Of a stretch of 64,000 nucleotides of DNA, positions 7,361 through 16,500 are shown piece after piece. Positions within the stretch are counted from its first letter, which is position 1, and each line of letters begins with the position of its first letter. The notes beneath the pieces were generated by a model. The model was not told the origin of the DNA, made no database searches, and was given only the letters and a program-made list of their open reading frames with translations. The translations under genes and the position numbers were made by a program. This stretch comes from Bacillota bacterium (lineage in GTDB: Bacteria > Bacillota > Clostridia > Christensenellales > UBA1242). Where the stretch lies: positions 190,324-254,323 of the forward strand of contig WRBV01000001.1 in NCBI GenBank assembly GCA_009784375.1, read 5' to 3'.

Positions 7361-7389
7361 ATTATATGAAGTAAAATTGAATTTGTCAA
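7361..7389 (-). promoter_or_regulatory. Consensus promoter for the structured leader
   Basis: On the minus strand: TTGACA (7389-7384), 17-bp spacer, TATAAT (7366-7361). Both hexamers match consensus exactly. Confidence 0.85.
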
Positions 7390-7409
7390 CAATAAATTAA
7401 AATAAAGAA

Positions 7410-7439
7410 TTGACTAATTGATTTGAGTTGGGGTATAAT
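7410..7439 (+). promoter_or_regulatory. Promoter overlapping the start of the beta-propeller-like gene
   Basis: TTGACT (7410-7415), 18-bp spacer, TATAAT (7434-7439). The -10 overlaps an in-frame ATG at 7438, so that ATG cannot be within the transcript; the next ATG (7447) falls at the expected +1. Confidence 0.7.
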
Positions 7440-7446
7440 GAAAGAT

Positions 7447-9021
7447 ATGTCACGCAAGATTATAACAATAATAGCAATCGTGGTAATTGTATTCGGAGGA
7501 GGGCTTGCAGCCATCCTTATTAATAATGCTGCACGTGCTTTTACACCTGTTGCACACTCAATTACTTCCGAGCAACGTTTTTCGGTTACTGGTAATGGTG
7601 GTAATGCGGTTTCAATAGGAAACTATCTTTTCTTTATCGGAAATTATGTTCCATCACACACAATAAGATACCGCCAAAACGAACACAATAATGTTTCATA
7701 CGGTGCAATTTATCGTGTGACTCTTGGTCCCGATGGTTTCCCAACATATGACAACACTTGGCTTACAAATGAAACAGACTTGGGAAGTCCCGAACTCAAT
7801 GCCGAATACCACGAAGGTAGATGGAATACCCGTGTTGCTAACAAACGCCTTATCGTTCCAAAGATTGCTGGACACGAGCGTAGTGCCATGTGGATTTTCG
7901 GAAACCATATCATTTACACAAGTCCACACAACCGAATGAACAGACAAGGCAACATGCAAACAGACAGACTTGACTTTTTCCGTGTGAACCTTAATGGAAG
8001 TGATCACAGACTTCTTTACACAAGTTCAAGTACCACTCTTACGCGTGATGACTCAACTGTTGCATGGGTAAATGGTCGCAGTTATCTGCTTGTCAATGAT
8101 AACAACAGACTTGTTCGTGTCAATGTATCAAATAGTCCTGGTGACACAACAACAATTGCCCGTGATGTTACAAGCTTTGCGTTTCCAACGGTAACAAATT
8201 ACTTTCAAACCAATCCAGATAATCCACAACTTAAGGGTTTTGGCGGGGCAATGAATTTTGTCTATTGGACAGAAAACAGAACAGCAAATGATAACCGCGT
8301 TACACGTGGAAATATAATGAGAAGGTTTGATATCTCGAATGGTACAAGAACCACAATCGGTGAAGATGTCGGAGTCAATTACCGAGTAGTATCAATAAGT
8401 GGCGGAAACTTTATCTTTACAAGACAAGATTTAGACCTTGATCCTAACCCATCTTTATTTATCGCTGACCGTGTATTTACTGCGGGCGAGCATATAAGTT
8501 TTCTTGCAACTGATTTACTTCAATCAAGTGAAGTTGTGTTTGCCTCAACAGAAACAAGTGGTGCATTATTCCGATTTATAACATTATATAACGGAGGAAT
8601 TCACCTTTACACACGTCCAAATGCATATTCACAATTTACTGTACGCAACACACCGCTTGTTGAAAATAATGTAGAAGAAATCTTGCTTGTAACCGCGAAC
8701 AACATATATTATCGCAGAGGTTCTGAAGTTCGCGTAATTGACTTTCATGGGAATGTTGCCGACGAAGACAGAAGTTTTGGTACGGCATCTGAACGTATTG
8801 ACGAAATCAACATTTCATTTTTCCAATCGCGTCCATATCGTGGAAGTAACGATTTCCAAGCTCGTGAATTCTTCTTCTTTATGACAACGCTGACTGAAAA
8901 CTTTGATGACGACGCAGGTGAAGATGAAACAAGAACACGTGAAACAATATCTGTCCCAGCAATAGTCGACAGAAGCGGTAATACATGGATTCTTGCTGTA
9001 ATTGATGAAAGATTTCTTTAA
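7447..9021 (+). CDS. Membrane-anchored beta-propeller-like protein
   Basis: A 524-residue protein with an N-terminal signal anchor (IITIIAIVVIVFGGGLAAILI, split as IITIIAIVVIVF and GGGLAAILI, residues 5-25). The remainder is rich in short beta strands with repeated units of the type IYRV, FFRVNLNGSDHRLLY and ISGGNFIFTR, resembling DUF5050/beta-propeller repeats in secreted clostridial proteins. Function unknown; probably outside the cell. The start is placed at 7447, not at upstream TTG (7423) or ATG (7438) codons, because the -10 TATAAT covers 7434-7439; the message would be leaderless. A terminator follows at 9031. Confidence 0.7.
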   Translation: MSRKIITIIAIVVIVFGGGLAAILINNAARAFTPVAHSITSEQRFSVTGNGGNAVSIGNYLFFIGNYVPSHTIRYRQNEHNNVSYGAIYRVTLGPDGFPTYDNTWLTNETDLGSPELNAEYHEGRWNTRVANKRLIVPKIAGHERSAMWIFGNHIIYTSPHNRMNRQGNMQTDRLDFFRVNLNGSDHRLLYTSSSTTLTRDDSTVAWVNGRSYLLVNDNNRLVRVNVSNSPGDTTTIARDVTSFAFPTVTNYFQTNPDNPQLKGFGGAMNFVYWTENRTANDNRVTRGNIMRRFDISNGTRTTIGEDVGVNYRVVSISGGNFIFTRQDLDLDPNPSLFIADRVFTAGEHISFLATDLLQSSEVVFASTETSGALFRFITLYNGGIHLYTRPNAYSQFTVRNTPLVENNVEEILLVTANNIYYRRGSEVRVIDFHGNVADEDRSFGTASERIDEINISFFQSRPYRGSNDFQAREFFFFMTTLTENFDDDAGEDETRTRETISVPAIVDRSGNTWILAVIDERFL

Positions 9022-9030
9022 TTAAAAATA

Positions 9031-9057
9031 AACAAGCCCGAGTGCTTGTTTTTCTTT
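9031..9057 (+). terminator. Terminator after the beta-propeller-like gene
   Basis: AACAAGC (9031-9037) pairs with GCTTGTT (9044-9050), followed by TTTTCTTT. The T-tract runs into the -35 of the next gene. Confidence 0.75.
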
Positions 9058-9084
9058 GCCTATATAACGAATGCATGCTATGAT
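9056..9084 (+). promoter_or_regulatory. Promoter of the biotin-carrier-like gene
   Basis: TTGCCT (9056-9061), 17-bp spacer, TATGAT (9079-9084). The leader is about 20 nt and ends in TTGGGGGAAACA before the ATG, a G-rich ribosome-binding site shared with three other genes here. Confidence 0.65.
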
Positions 9085-9110
9085 TGATTAGTTTAATATT
9101 GGGGGAAACA

Positions 9111-9614
9111 ATGGACGTAAAATTAATACGTAAACTTGCCGAGCTTATGAATGCCGAAGGTCTTAAAAATATAGAGATTACCGACGGACAACTTGGTATA
9201 AAAATAGAGCGTGATACAAACATGCACGTAATTGACGAAACAAAAGTAAGTGTTGTTCAAAACAATTCACCATCTTTGCCCGAGCGAATTCTTTTATCAA
9301 GACCATCAAAACCAGCATCATCAAGGGTAGAGGCAAAAACAGAACCTGTTCCAAAAAATGTGCCACAGATTTTCGAAATACGCTCACCAGTTGTTGGTAA
9401 ATTTATGGCATCATACGATAACAATCCAATCTATGTGACTATTGGTTCAAGGGTTGAAAAGGGTGACGTTCTTTGTGTTATCGAGGCGGGGCGTCATTTT
9501 AACGAAATAACAAGTGATGTAGATGGCGAGATTATTGATATACTTGTGCGTGATGGCGACAAAATCAAGTTTGACCAAATTCTGTTCAAGGTCGGACAAA
9601 ACATGAAAAAATAA
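9111..9614 (+). CDS. AccB-like biotin carrier domain protein without the biotinylated lysine
   Basis: A 167-residue protein with the layout of the acetyl-CoA carboxylase biotin carrier: an N-terminal segment VKLIRKLAELMNAEGLKNIEI (residues 3-23, read in two parts) like AccB, a Pro/Ser linker (about 50-88), and a C-terminal hammerhead domain with RSPVVGKF and GDVLCVIEAG. The canonical motif EAMKMMNEI is here EAGRHFNEI (residues 125-133): the lysine that receives biotin is Arg128. It therefore should not be biotinylated. Plant BADC proteins are similar lysine-less carriers that inhibit acetyl-CoA carboxylase; a comparable role is inference. No accA, accC or accD gene is nearby. Start at 9111 chosen from GGGGGAAACA directly upstream. 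Confidence 0.8.
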   Translation: MDVKLIRKLAELMNAEGLKNIEITDGQLGIKIERDTNMHVIDETKVSVVQNNSPSLPERILLSRPSKPASSRVEAKTEPVPKNVPQIFEIRSPVVGKFMASYDNNPIYVTIGSRVEKGDVLCVIEAGRHFNEITSDVDGEIIDILVRDGDKIKFDQILFKVGQNMKK

Positions 9615-9623
9615 TTCCAAGTA

Positions 9624-9652
9624 TTGACAGTAATATATTTATACAATATAAT
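9624..9652 (+). promoter_or_regulatory. Consensus promoter of the SAM riboswitch-metK unit
   Basis: TTGACA (9624-9629), 17-bp spacer, TATAAT (9647-9652), both exact. Transcription would start near 9659, just before the riboswitch. Confidence 0.9.
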
Positions 9653-9660
9653 AGAAACAT

Positions 9661-9803
9661 AACCATTAAGAGTGCGCGAGGGAATAGCCCCAATGACCGC
9701 ACAGCAACCACTTTGATAAAAAGAAAGGTGCTAAAGGCTAAGACGATGGGACAATAAATAAACACATGTTTATTCAAGCCCGTCATTGTATGGGCTTTTC
9801 TTA
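9661..9803 (+). promoter_or_regulatory. SAM-I (S-box) riboswitch with terminator
   Basis: The S-box landmarks occur in order: AAGAGTGCGCGAGGGA, AGCCCCAATGACC, the invariant CAGCAACC, a variable stem, GGTGCTAAAGGCTAA and a closing GATGG that can pair with CCAT at 9663. It binds S-adenosylmethionine; when bound, the terminator AAGCCC/GGGCTT (9776-9797) with TTTTCTT forms and stops transcription. A perfect hairpin AATAAAC/GTTTATT (9756-9773) lies between aptamer and terminator. It precedes metK, the enzyme that makes the ligand, so it is a feedback switch. Identified by eye from consensus. Confidence 0.92.
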
Positions 9804-9824
9804 TATATATAGAAGGAGAATTAC

Positions 9825-10985
9825 ATGAGAAAAATGGAAGGAATCGAATGTTTGCGTCGCAAACAGGTCATTACCAGCGAATCGGTCAATATAGGTCATC
9901 CAGACAAAACCTGTGATGTAATAGCAGACAGCTTTTTGGACGAGGCACTTCGTCAAGACCCGAATGCCCAAATGGCTGTTGAATGTGCTATCAAGGATGA
10001 TTTACTTATGATATATGGCGAGGCAACGACCACAGCCAAAATTGATTATCAAAAAATCGCACGCGGTGTTTTAAAAGATATCGGATATACAAATGAATTC
10101 CAAGTTGTCGAAAAAATATCTAAACAAAGTCCCGAGATTAATAAAGCGGTTGTCAAGAAGGACGAGTTAACTGCTAATGATCAAGGAATTGTATATGGTT
10201 ATGCAACGAATGAAACGCCTGAATATATGCCACTTCCTATTATTATGGCACACAAATTGATGAAGAGATACGAAGAGTTTAGACATGGACACATTGGTTC
10301 TAATGAAAGCCTGATACCGGGTCCAGCGTCACGCTGGTTTTACGCCGATGCAAAGAGTCAGGTCTCTATAGAATACGATGGAAATAACCCGATTGCTGTT
10401 CACACAATTTTGGTTTCTGTGTCACATTCGCCATCAATTTCATGTTCTTCTATATATAACCTTGTCCAGAAGAATGTTGTTGACACAGTACTTCCAGAAT
10501 ATCCACAACTTGATACCAAGAATACAAAAATTATAATCAACCCAAGCGGTGCATTTACAATATGGGGCAGCTTTAGCGATAGTGGATGTGTAGGAAGAAA
10601 AATAGTGGTAGACACATATGGCGGAGTAGGAAGAGTAGGAGGTGGATGTTTTTCATCCAAAAATGCAACAAAGGTTGACCGAAGTGGGGCGTACTATGCA
10701 CGCTATGTTGCAAAGAACATCGTCGCGAACAAAATGGCAGACAAATGCGAAGTAAGTGTAAGTTATGCAATAGGTCTGTCCGACCCATTAAAATTAAATA
10801 TCGAAACTTTTGGCACACACAAGGTCCCAGCCGAGAAAATTTATCAATATGTTGAACAAAACTTTGATTTCTCGCCATCTAATATAATACGTGAACTTGA
10901 TTTGTTGAAACCTATATATAAACAAACTGCATGTTTTGGGCATTTTGGAAGGGAAGGATTTCCGTGGGAGTTTATAAAAAAGTAA
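9825..10985 (+). CDS. metK: S-adenosylmethionine synthetase
   Basis: A 386-residue MetK that makes S-adenosylmethionine from methionine and ATP. Conserved parts: TSESVNIGHPDK (residues about 18-29), NDQGIVYGYATNET, DAKSQV, GRKIVVDTYGG, and TKVDRSGAY. Catalytic Asp and Lys residues known from E. coli (HPDK, DQG, DAKS, GRK, TKVD) are retained. It is clearly divergent: GAGDQG is TANDQG, the GGGAFSGKD loop is GGGCFSSKN, and the usual His before GGG is Val. A roughly 8-residue insertion lies before DAKSQ. AAGGAG is 5-6 nt before the ATG, immediately downstream of the riboswitch terminator. Confidence 0.93.
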   Translation: MRKMEGIECLRRKQVITSESVNIGHPDKTCDVIADSFLDEALRQDPNAQMAVECAIKDDLLMIYGEATTTAKIDYQKIARGVLKDIGYTNEFQVVEKISKQSPEINKAVVKKDELTANDQGIVYGYATNETPEYMPLPIIMAHKLMKRYEEFRHGHIGSNESLIPGPASRWFYADAKSQVSIEYDGNNPIAVHTILVSVSHSPSISCSSIYNLVQKNVVDTVLPEYPQLDTKNTKIIINPSGAFTIWGSFSDSGCVGRKIVVDTYGGVGRVGGGCFSSKNATKVDRSGAYYARYVAKNIVANKMADKCEVSVSYAIGLSDPLKLNIETFGTHKVPAEKIYQYVEQNFDFSPSNIIRELDLLKPIYKQTACFGHFGREGFPWEFIKK

Positions 10986-10998
10986 TGAAAGGATTTAT

Positions 10999-11027
10999 TT
11001 GCCAACCTTCAATAATTCACCTATACT
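10999..11027 (+). promoter_or_regulatory. Promoter of the VirD4-like gene
   Basis: TTGCCA (10999-11004), 17-bp spacer, TATACT (11022-11027). The leader is about 30 nt and contains CTGGGGGACA before the ATG. Confidence 0.65.
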
Positions 11028-11063
11028 TGAAGTAAACTATGTAGACTGGGGGACAGTTGACAA

Positions 11064-13058
11064 ATGATTTCAATGAGTACTATAAAAGAAAAATGGCCAA
11101 CGTTTGTGTTTATTGGTGTTGGTGCCATGGTCATGCTTGTTCTTATTGTTCTTATGGGTGTAAATGCTTTTGAGGGCAATCCGTTGCTTAGTCTTGATGG
11201 AATGGGCAGCCAATATTTTTGGGTGCTTATTTTAATTGCACCGCTTGGTGCCGTTGCTTTACTTGTTACTGGTTTCTTCTTTGCCGATGAAAAGAGTAAG
11301 ACCGTTGAACAATTTTATTCCAACCGTTGGATGACCAAGATGGAATTAAACAAGAAGCACATATATACCTTGCTGACAAATCTAAAGAACGTAAAAAAAA
11401 CAGGTGCGCTTGTAAGGTTCGAGGCACAAGGTCGTGATGTTCATATCAACATGGTTGAAAAGGATTACCATACAATTGTTTTGGGGACAACAGGATCGGG
11501 TAAAACGCAAGGATATGTATTGCCATATGTATATACACTTGGTCACAGCGGTGAAAAACCAAACATGGTTATAACCGACCCAAAGGGTGAAATTTATGCC
11601 CAGATGGCAGAAACATTGCGAAGAAATGGATATGATGTCCAAGTCTTTAATCTAAGCGAACCAACCAAATCAAGTCGTTGGAATCCATTCGAGCGAGCAT
11701 GGGATTTATTCACACGTGCGCATCATCTTGACCGCGAATTAAAAAAACATTCGGGAGTTGACCCAAAGAATCTTAACCTGAGAATTATTGCAAGCACGTA
11801 TCCAAATGAATGGTTTGAATTTAACGGAGTAGCATTTCCATCATTTGAAATGGCGGATATGGAAAGAAAAACATTAAAGCAAAGATTATTGTCCGAAGCC
11901 GAGGCTGATATCAAGGACATCTGTGCGGTTATATGTCCAATTGAAAACGAGCGTGATCCATCATGGGAGCAAGGTGCGCGTGACATGATCCAGGGTACTG
12001 CACTTGCGATGTTGGAGGACAGTTTACGTCCAGAGCTTGGGATGACTCGTGAAAAATTCAATTTCTATAACGTGTTCAAAATTCTTACATTGCGCGATTC
12101 GGACCCTAACAATTCATTTGGAACAATTCGTAATTATTTCGAAGGGCGTTCAAGGTTATCTCCTGCGGCTATGCTTGCACAGACCGTTGTTGCTAACTCG
12201 GAAAATACAATGCGAAACTTCTTTGGTGTGGTTACAAATAAACTTTCTATGTTTGCCGACAAGGGAATATGTTACATTACAAGCGGCACCGAGATTTCAT
12301 TTAATAACTTCATCGAACGTCCTACTGCATTTTTCCTTGTTATTCCTGACCAAATTAAAATTCGTCACCCGCTTGCTATATTGTGTGTGTCACAACTTTA
12401 TAAAACACTTGTTGACCTTGCAAATAATCTTGGTGGTTCGTTAAAGTGGCCAACATACTTTATTCTTGATGAATTTGGTAACATGCCAAAGCTGAATGAC
12501 TTTGAAACAATAGTTACTGTTGCTCGTTCGCGTAAAGTCTTCCTTACACTTGTTCTGCAGGATTATAAACAACTTGAATCGGTCTATGGACAAGAAAAAG
12601 CGGTTACAATCCGAAATAACTGTAACACCCAAATTTTCATCGGTGTTAACGATATGGATACCCGAAAAATGTTTAGTGATCTTATGGGTGAAATGACTGT
12701 CGAAGCCAAGAGTACAGGTGTTTCAAAAACAACGGGTAAAGCATCCGAAAATGATAAAGATGGTGGTTCAAAGTCTACAAACTATAACACCGTTTCTCGT
12801 CCGCTTCTTCCGCCTAACGAACTTCTTGATTTAAAGCCTGGTCAAATTTACGTTTACTGTTTTGGATATAACCCATTAAAAAGTAACGTCACAATGTTCT
12901 ATCAATGCGTAAAGAATGGACTTGTACGATTGTACCCAGCACCAGACGAATGGCAAGCATCAAAATATTTCGACGAGGAAGCTGTATTCTATGACATCCG
13001 CCGTCGTAATGATATCGTACTAAAGGGTGCGCGTAAGAACGATGTATTCGATTGGTAA
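11064..13058 (+). CDS. VirD4/TraG-type conjugative coupling ATPase
   Basis: A 664-residue protein with two N-terminal membrane segments (about residues 14-33 and 51-73) and a cytoplasmic RecA-like ATPase. Walker A is GTTGSGKT (141-148), followed by TDPKGE, and Walker B/DE box is FILDEFGNMPK. SRWNPF, typical of TraG/TraD proteins, is also present. In conjugation such proteins hand DNA-relaxase complexes to a type IV secretion channel. Here there is no relaxase, mating-channel gene, integrase or repeat boundary nearby, and housekeeping genes flank it, so it may be a resident chromosomal ATPase with another role. GGGGGA lies about 10 nt before the ATG; ATG 11073 is a possible alternative start. 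Confidence 0.88.
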   Translation: MISMSTIKEKWPTFVFIGVGAMVMLVLIVLMGVNAFEGNPLLSLDGMGSQYFWVLILIAPLGAVALLVTGFFFADEKSKTVEQFYSNRWMTKMELNKKHIYTLLTNLKNVKKTGALVRFEAQGRDVHINMVEKDYHTIVLGTTGSGKTQGYVLPYVYTLGHSGEKPNMVITDPKGEIYAQMAETLRRNGYDVQVFNLSEPTKSSRWNPFERAWDLFTRAHHLDRELKKHSGVDPKNLNLRIIASTYPNEWFEFNGVAFPSFEMADMERKTLKQRLLSEAEADIKDICAVICPIENERDPSWEQGARDMIQGTALAMLEDSLRPELGMTREKFNFYNVFKILTLRDSDPNNSFGTIRNYFEGRSRLSPAAMLAQTVVANSENTMRNFFGVVTNKLSMFADKGICYITSGTEISFNNFIERPTAFFLVIPDQIKIRHPLAILCVSQLYKTLVDLANNLGGSLKWPTYFILDEFGNMPKLNDFETIVTVARSRKVFLTLVLQDYKQLESVYGQEKAVTIRNNCNTQIFIGVNDMDTRKMFSDLMGEMTVEAKSTGVSKTTGKASENDKDGGSKSTNYNTVSRPLLPPNELLDLKPGQIYVYCFGYNPLKSNVTMFYQCVKNGLVRLYPAPDEWQASKYFDEEAVFYDIRRRNDIVLKGARKNDVFDW

Positions 13059-13104
13059 CTTGCCCGGCAAGTTAAACGTAAAAGAGGGTTGCCACCCTCT
13101 TTTA
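13057..13104 (+). terminator. Two tandem hairpins ending the VirD4-like gene
   Basis: AACTTGCC-C-GGCAAGTT (13057-13073) overlaps the stop codon, and AAAGAGGGT/ACCCTCTTT (13081-13102) follows with a short T-run. The second looks like the true terminator. Confidence 0.7.
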
Positions 13105-13470
13105 GAACTCCCAATCAATTTTACTTATAAATGCTTTTGTTACTTTTGGGCGCCAAAAGTAACGCAAAAGCGTTGGGGGAGGGTTGGCGATTCCCTCCCC
13201 CAAGCCCCCTCCTAAACGCGGGGTATAATATATGCTTCGCTCTAACCTAAGAATTTTTGTTGCACCAAATGTCAATTTGCAAGGTGCGGGAAATCCGTTC
13301 GAGGATTTCCGCGGTTTTGCAAATTGCGGGGTTTTCAAAAAGGGGCAGAGCCCCTTTTGTAGTTTTTTGTTTCTTTTTTGCTATCAAAAAAGAAAGTAAA
13401 GGTTTTAACTTACTTTGAAATAATAAAGAAGGTTTGAAAATTTTTTGTAACACTTTTTGGTTTAAAAAGT
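13105..13470. repeat. Composite palindromic intergenic element
   Basis: This gene-free stretch is a chain of hairpins: TTACTTTTGG/CCAAAAGTAA (about 13140-13163), GGGGGAGGG/CCCTCCCCC (about 13175-13202), GCACC/GGTGC, GGAAATCC/GGATTTCC (about 13290-13310), AAAAGGGGC/GCCCCTTTT (about 13339-13360) and AACACTTTTT/AAAAAGTGTT. It also has much higher G+C in places than its neighbours. It looks like a dispersed repeat or several nested elements. Translating it gives short open frames with low-complexity Gly/Pro content, which I do not accept as genes. Confidence 0.6.
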
Positions 13471-13471
13471 G

Positions 13472-13500
13472 TTGGAAAATAAATCATTCGGATATATAAT
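13472..13500 (+). promoter_or_regulatory. Promoter of the 2590-residue surface protein
   Basis: TTGGAA (13472-13477), 17-bp spacer, TATAAT (13495-13500). The leader is about 38 nt and carries GTTGGGGGAAAA before the ATG. Confidence 0.65.
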
Positions 13501-13544
13501 TAATCCATAATAGTACAAACTAACGTTGGGGGAAAAGTGTACAG

Positions 13545-16500
13545 ATGAGGAAAATTGCAATTGGTTTGTTTGCAATGGCGTTCGTTGTATCCGCTCTTTT
13601 CCTTGTGCCTATGCACACATCTGGCATAGTTAACGCAGTTTATCGCGACACACCTTATCATTTTATTCCGCCGAATTCTGATCCATCGGGTACGGCTGGT
13701 CGTCGTGTATTCGGTGAAAACGGTGGAGAACCCCAGGCTTTTGTTTTGCAATCAAGATTTTTCGATGGTAACGATGATATTACGGGTGATACCGATGTTG
13801 TTCCGTTGCGTTCAATTTTTTCGGATGCCGATATGCAAAGAATTCAATATAGTGAAAATAATCTTCCGACCAATCGTGACATAATAAACACTCAAGATTT
13901 TGGAATGGTCATGCTTGATATGGATAACCCGACTGCAACAGACAATTTTGTTGTATTGGAACTTTTAAATCTTAATGCTCTCAGCCTTGATATAAATGAA
14001 ACTTGGTTCGATTTTCGTCCAGCAGACGGTGCAAGGGTTACCCGTAATGCAACAACACGCGAAAATCCAGCCGACCTAAGTACATACCATTTCATGGACA
14101 ACAGCACCAATACTAACGCGACCAATGATTATATCCGTGATCTTGCAAGACAAAATCCAGGCAGACTTGTCCATAACAACAGATTCTCGATTGTTGGAAT
14201 GTTCCAAGAAGAAGGTTATTACAGATTCCGTTTCCGTGTAACAAGCTTCAATTTCCCAGTATCACGAAGTCTTGTATTTGAATTTGCATTCTATATTGTA
14301 CATTCAACCAACTATGAGGATTTTCCACATATTCGTGGAGATGCGGTGACAAGACGTGGTGACAGTAACGTTTATTATTTTAACTTTATGGGTGAAAATC
14401 CATACCTTCTATATAATCCAGAACGTTTTACAACAACTGTGCGTGCAACTAATTTCGCAGGACTTGATATTGGCGAAATAGAAAACAGGACATATGTCCC
14501 ACTTAATCAACCGAATTTTGATGACATTGCACAACTTGTGGATGATAATGGATATTGGTACGTCCATATGAATGGTAATAATTATCCAATAAACATAGAT
14601 GACACAGTCCAAGAGCACGAGATTAAAGTCGAGATAATTCACGGTGCAGATGATTATTGGTGGATTTACGTAAATGGGGAATACATTGCAACAGGGATAG
14701 AAGTTGTTATCGGAAGGCATATGGAGTTCTATATGATAGGAAGCTATCGTGTGAACAGTTATATGGTCTTTTCATTCAATGGTGTAAGAATTCCTGTGTT
14801 GAATTTTACCGATTATAATTACATATTACATATATTTGGTTTCCAAGCACATTACGAGGCATACGACGAAGTAACAGACACATTTACCACAAGTTGGTTT
14901 GGTTGTAATGAACGTGGTCTCAATGCAGATATATCTATGCGAGATGATTTGCCATCAGGTGCATTTGCAAATGACCAAGCGGGCGCCGATGCATTCAGAA
15001 TCTCGATGGAGAATTGGGTAGATAATCAGAGAAGCGCATTGGGCGGGCATCGGGCGGTTGCAACCAACTCTGGACCTGTGCGACTTTTTGGAAATGCAAC
15101 ACTTGAACAGAACCAAGGTTTCCTTACTACAGTATCATTTAATAACGGTACTGAATGGAGAGAGTTGCCATTTACTCCTAACCGTCCATTTGAAACGGCG
15201 GGTGAGTACATTATAACAATGTATTACGTGTTCCCAGCAGCAACAAATAACATAAGAACAGTACTTCGTCAAGTTTTCCATTTTCGAATTATTAATACAA
15301 TGGATATACGTGTCGCGCATTATCTTGACGGGATACCAGGTGGAAATCTTCACGATGTTTATCATATAAATGACTTTGTTGGACAACGAATTCCAATATC
15401 TGGTTCATTCTTTGTATTTATGGATGGGATGGAATATTACCACGAAAGCGAACTGTCACCATTCATCATCAGACCTCGTGTTCAATTAACTGTGACCGAT
15501 TTTGATGGAAATAACGCACGAACTATTCCAAACTTTGAATTACATGATCTTCTTGCTCAATTTGAATTGCAAGAACGCCACGAAGAAGGTATATACACAT
15601 TTAGTGTCTTTTTCGGTCGCAGAGGTGTGGCAGTAACACACTTTACAATAGTAGTAGATAACAGCCCAATTCATGATTTCCGAATTGTTAACCACGGTGG
15701 GACGGAATTAATACCGACAAATGCACCAGATAATTTTGCAATATGGGGTTCGGGAACTGATGAGGATTTCTTTGTTGAATTGCATTGGGGTATTAAACCA
15801 AGTGGAATAGGATTTACAACAGCCGAAGTCCAAGTATATACATTTGACAGAGACGAGAATTTTTCACAATCAGATAACTTTAACAATGCCAATATGTTGT
15901 CGCCATTTGTAATGAATACAACACCATCGATTTTAAATTTCAGAGTATTAGAGGTGCGTAATCCACAAGGCATACTAACAGGTTTCCGAATTGCTGAACG
16001 TTTTACGGGTTCGGGTATTTATATCTTTCGTGTGACTGATGCCGCTATGAATGTAAGTACCTTTGTTCTTGTAATAGATAATACACAGTCCGCATTTGCA
16101 CAAGACCCACTTGTTGACGAGGAACACATAATCAACATGGTAACAGACAGGAATGGAGCAAATGTTGGTTTTGGTCTTAACAAGATAATCGAGGCTGACC
16201 TTGGAACCATTATCTTGGAAGAGGGCGAAAATGGCGCAAGTGATATAACATTATTAAACAAGTTAACAGGCACAAATTTGATTAATTCAGATGGACTTGT
16301 AATTCCTATCCAAAAGATTGAAATGGCGACCGATATGGGTAACGGAAGATTTAACAGGATTTTCGAAAGATTACCAAACAACACAATATATGGAAGCAAT
16401 ACGATACATCTTGTCGATGAAAATTTTTACACATTCAGAATCCATGACCATTTTGGTAATGTTACAGAATACTATGTGTTTTTAAACTTTGACCGAAGTC

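Noticed and set aside
7126..7446. T-box, SAM or 6S RNA as the identity of the structured leader
   Set aside because: No T-box motif, no S-box core, and the closing stem and loop sizes do not fit what I know of 6S RNA.
9084..9614. Earlier ATG start (9084) for the biotin-carrier-like gene
   Set aside because: It overlaps the -10 element TATGAT; GGGGGAAACA precedes ATG 9111.
11064..13058. Integrative conjugative element around the VirD4-like gene
   Set aside because: No integrase, relaxase, VirB4 or attachment repeats in the flanks.
13102..13338. Open frame on the minus strand in the hairpin region (78 residues)
   Set aside because: Low complexity, no Shine-Dalgarno, inside palindromic repeats; better explained as translation of a repeat.
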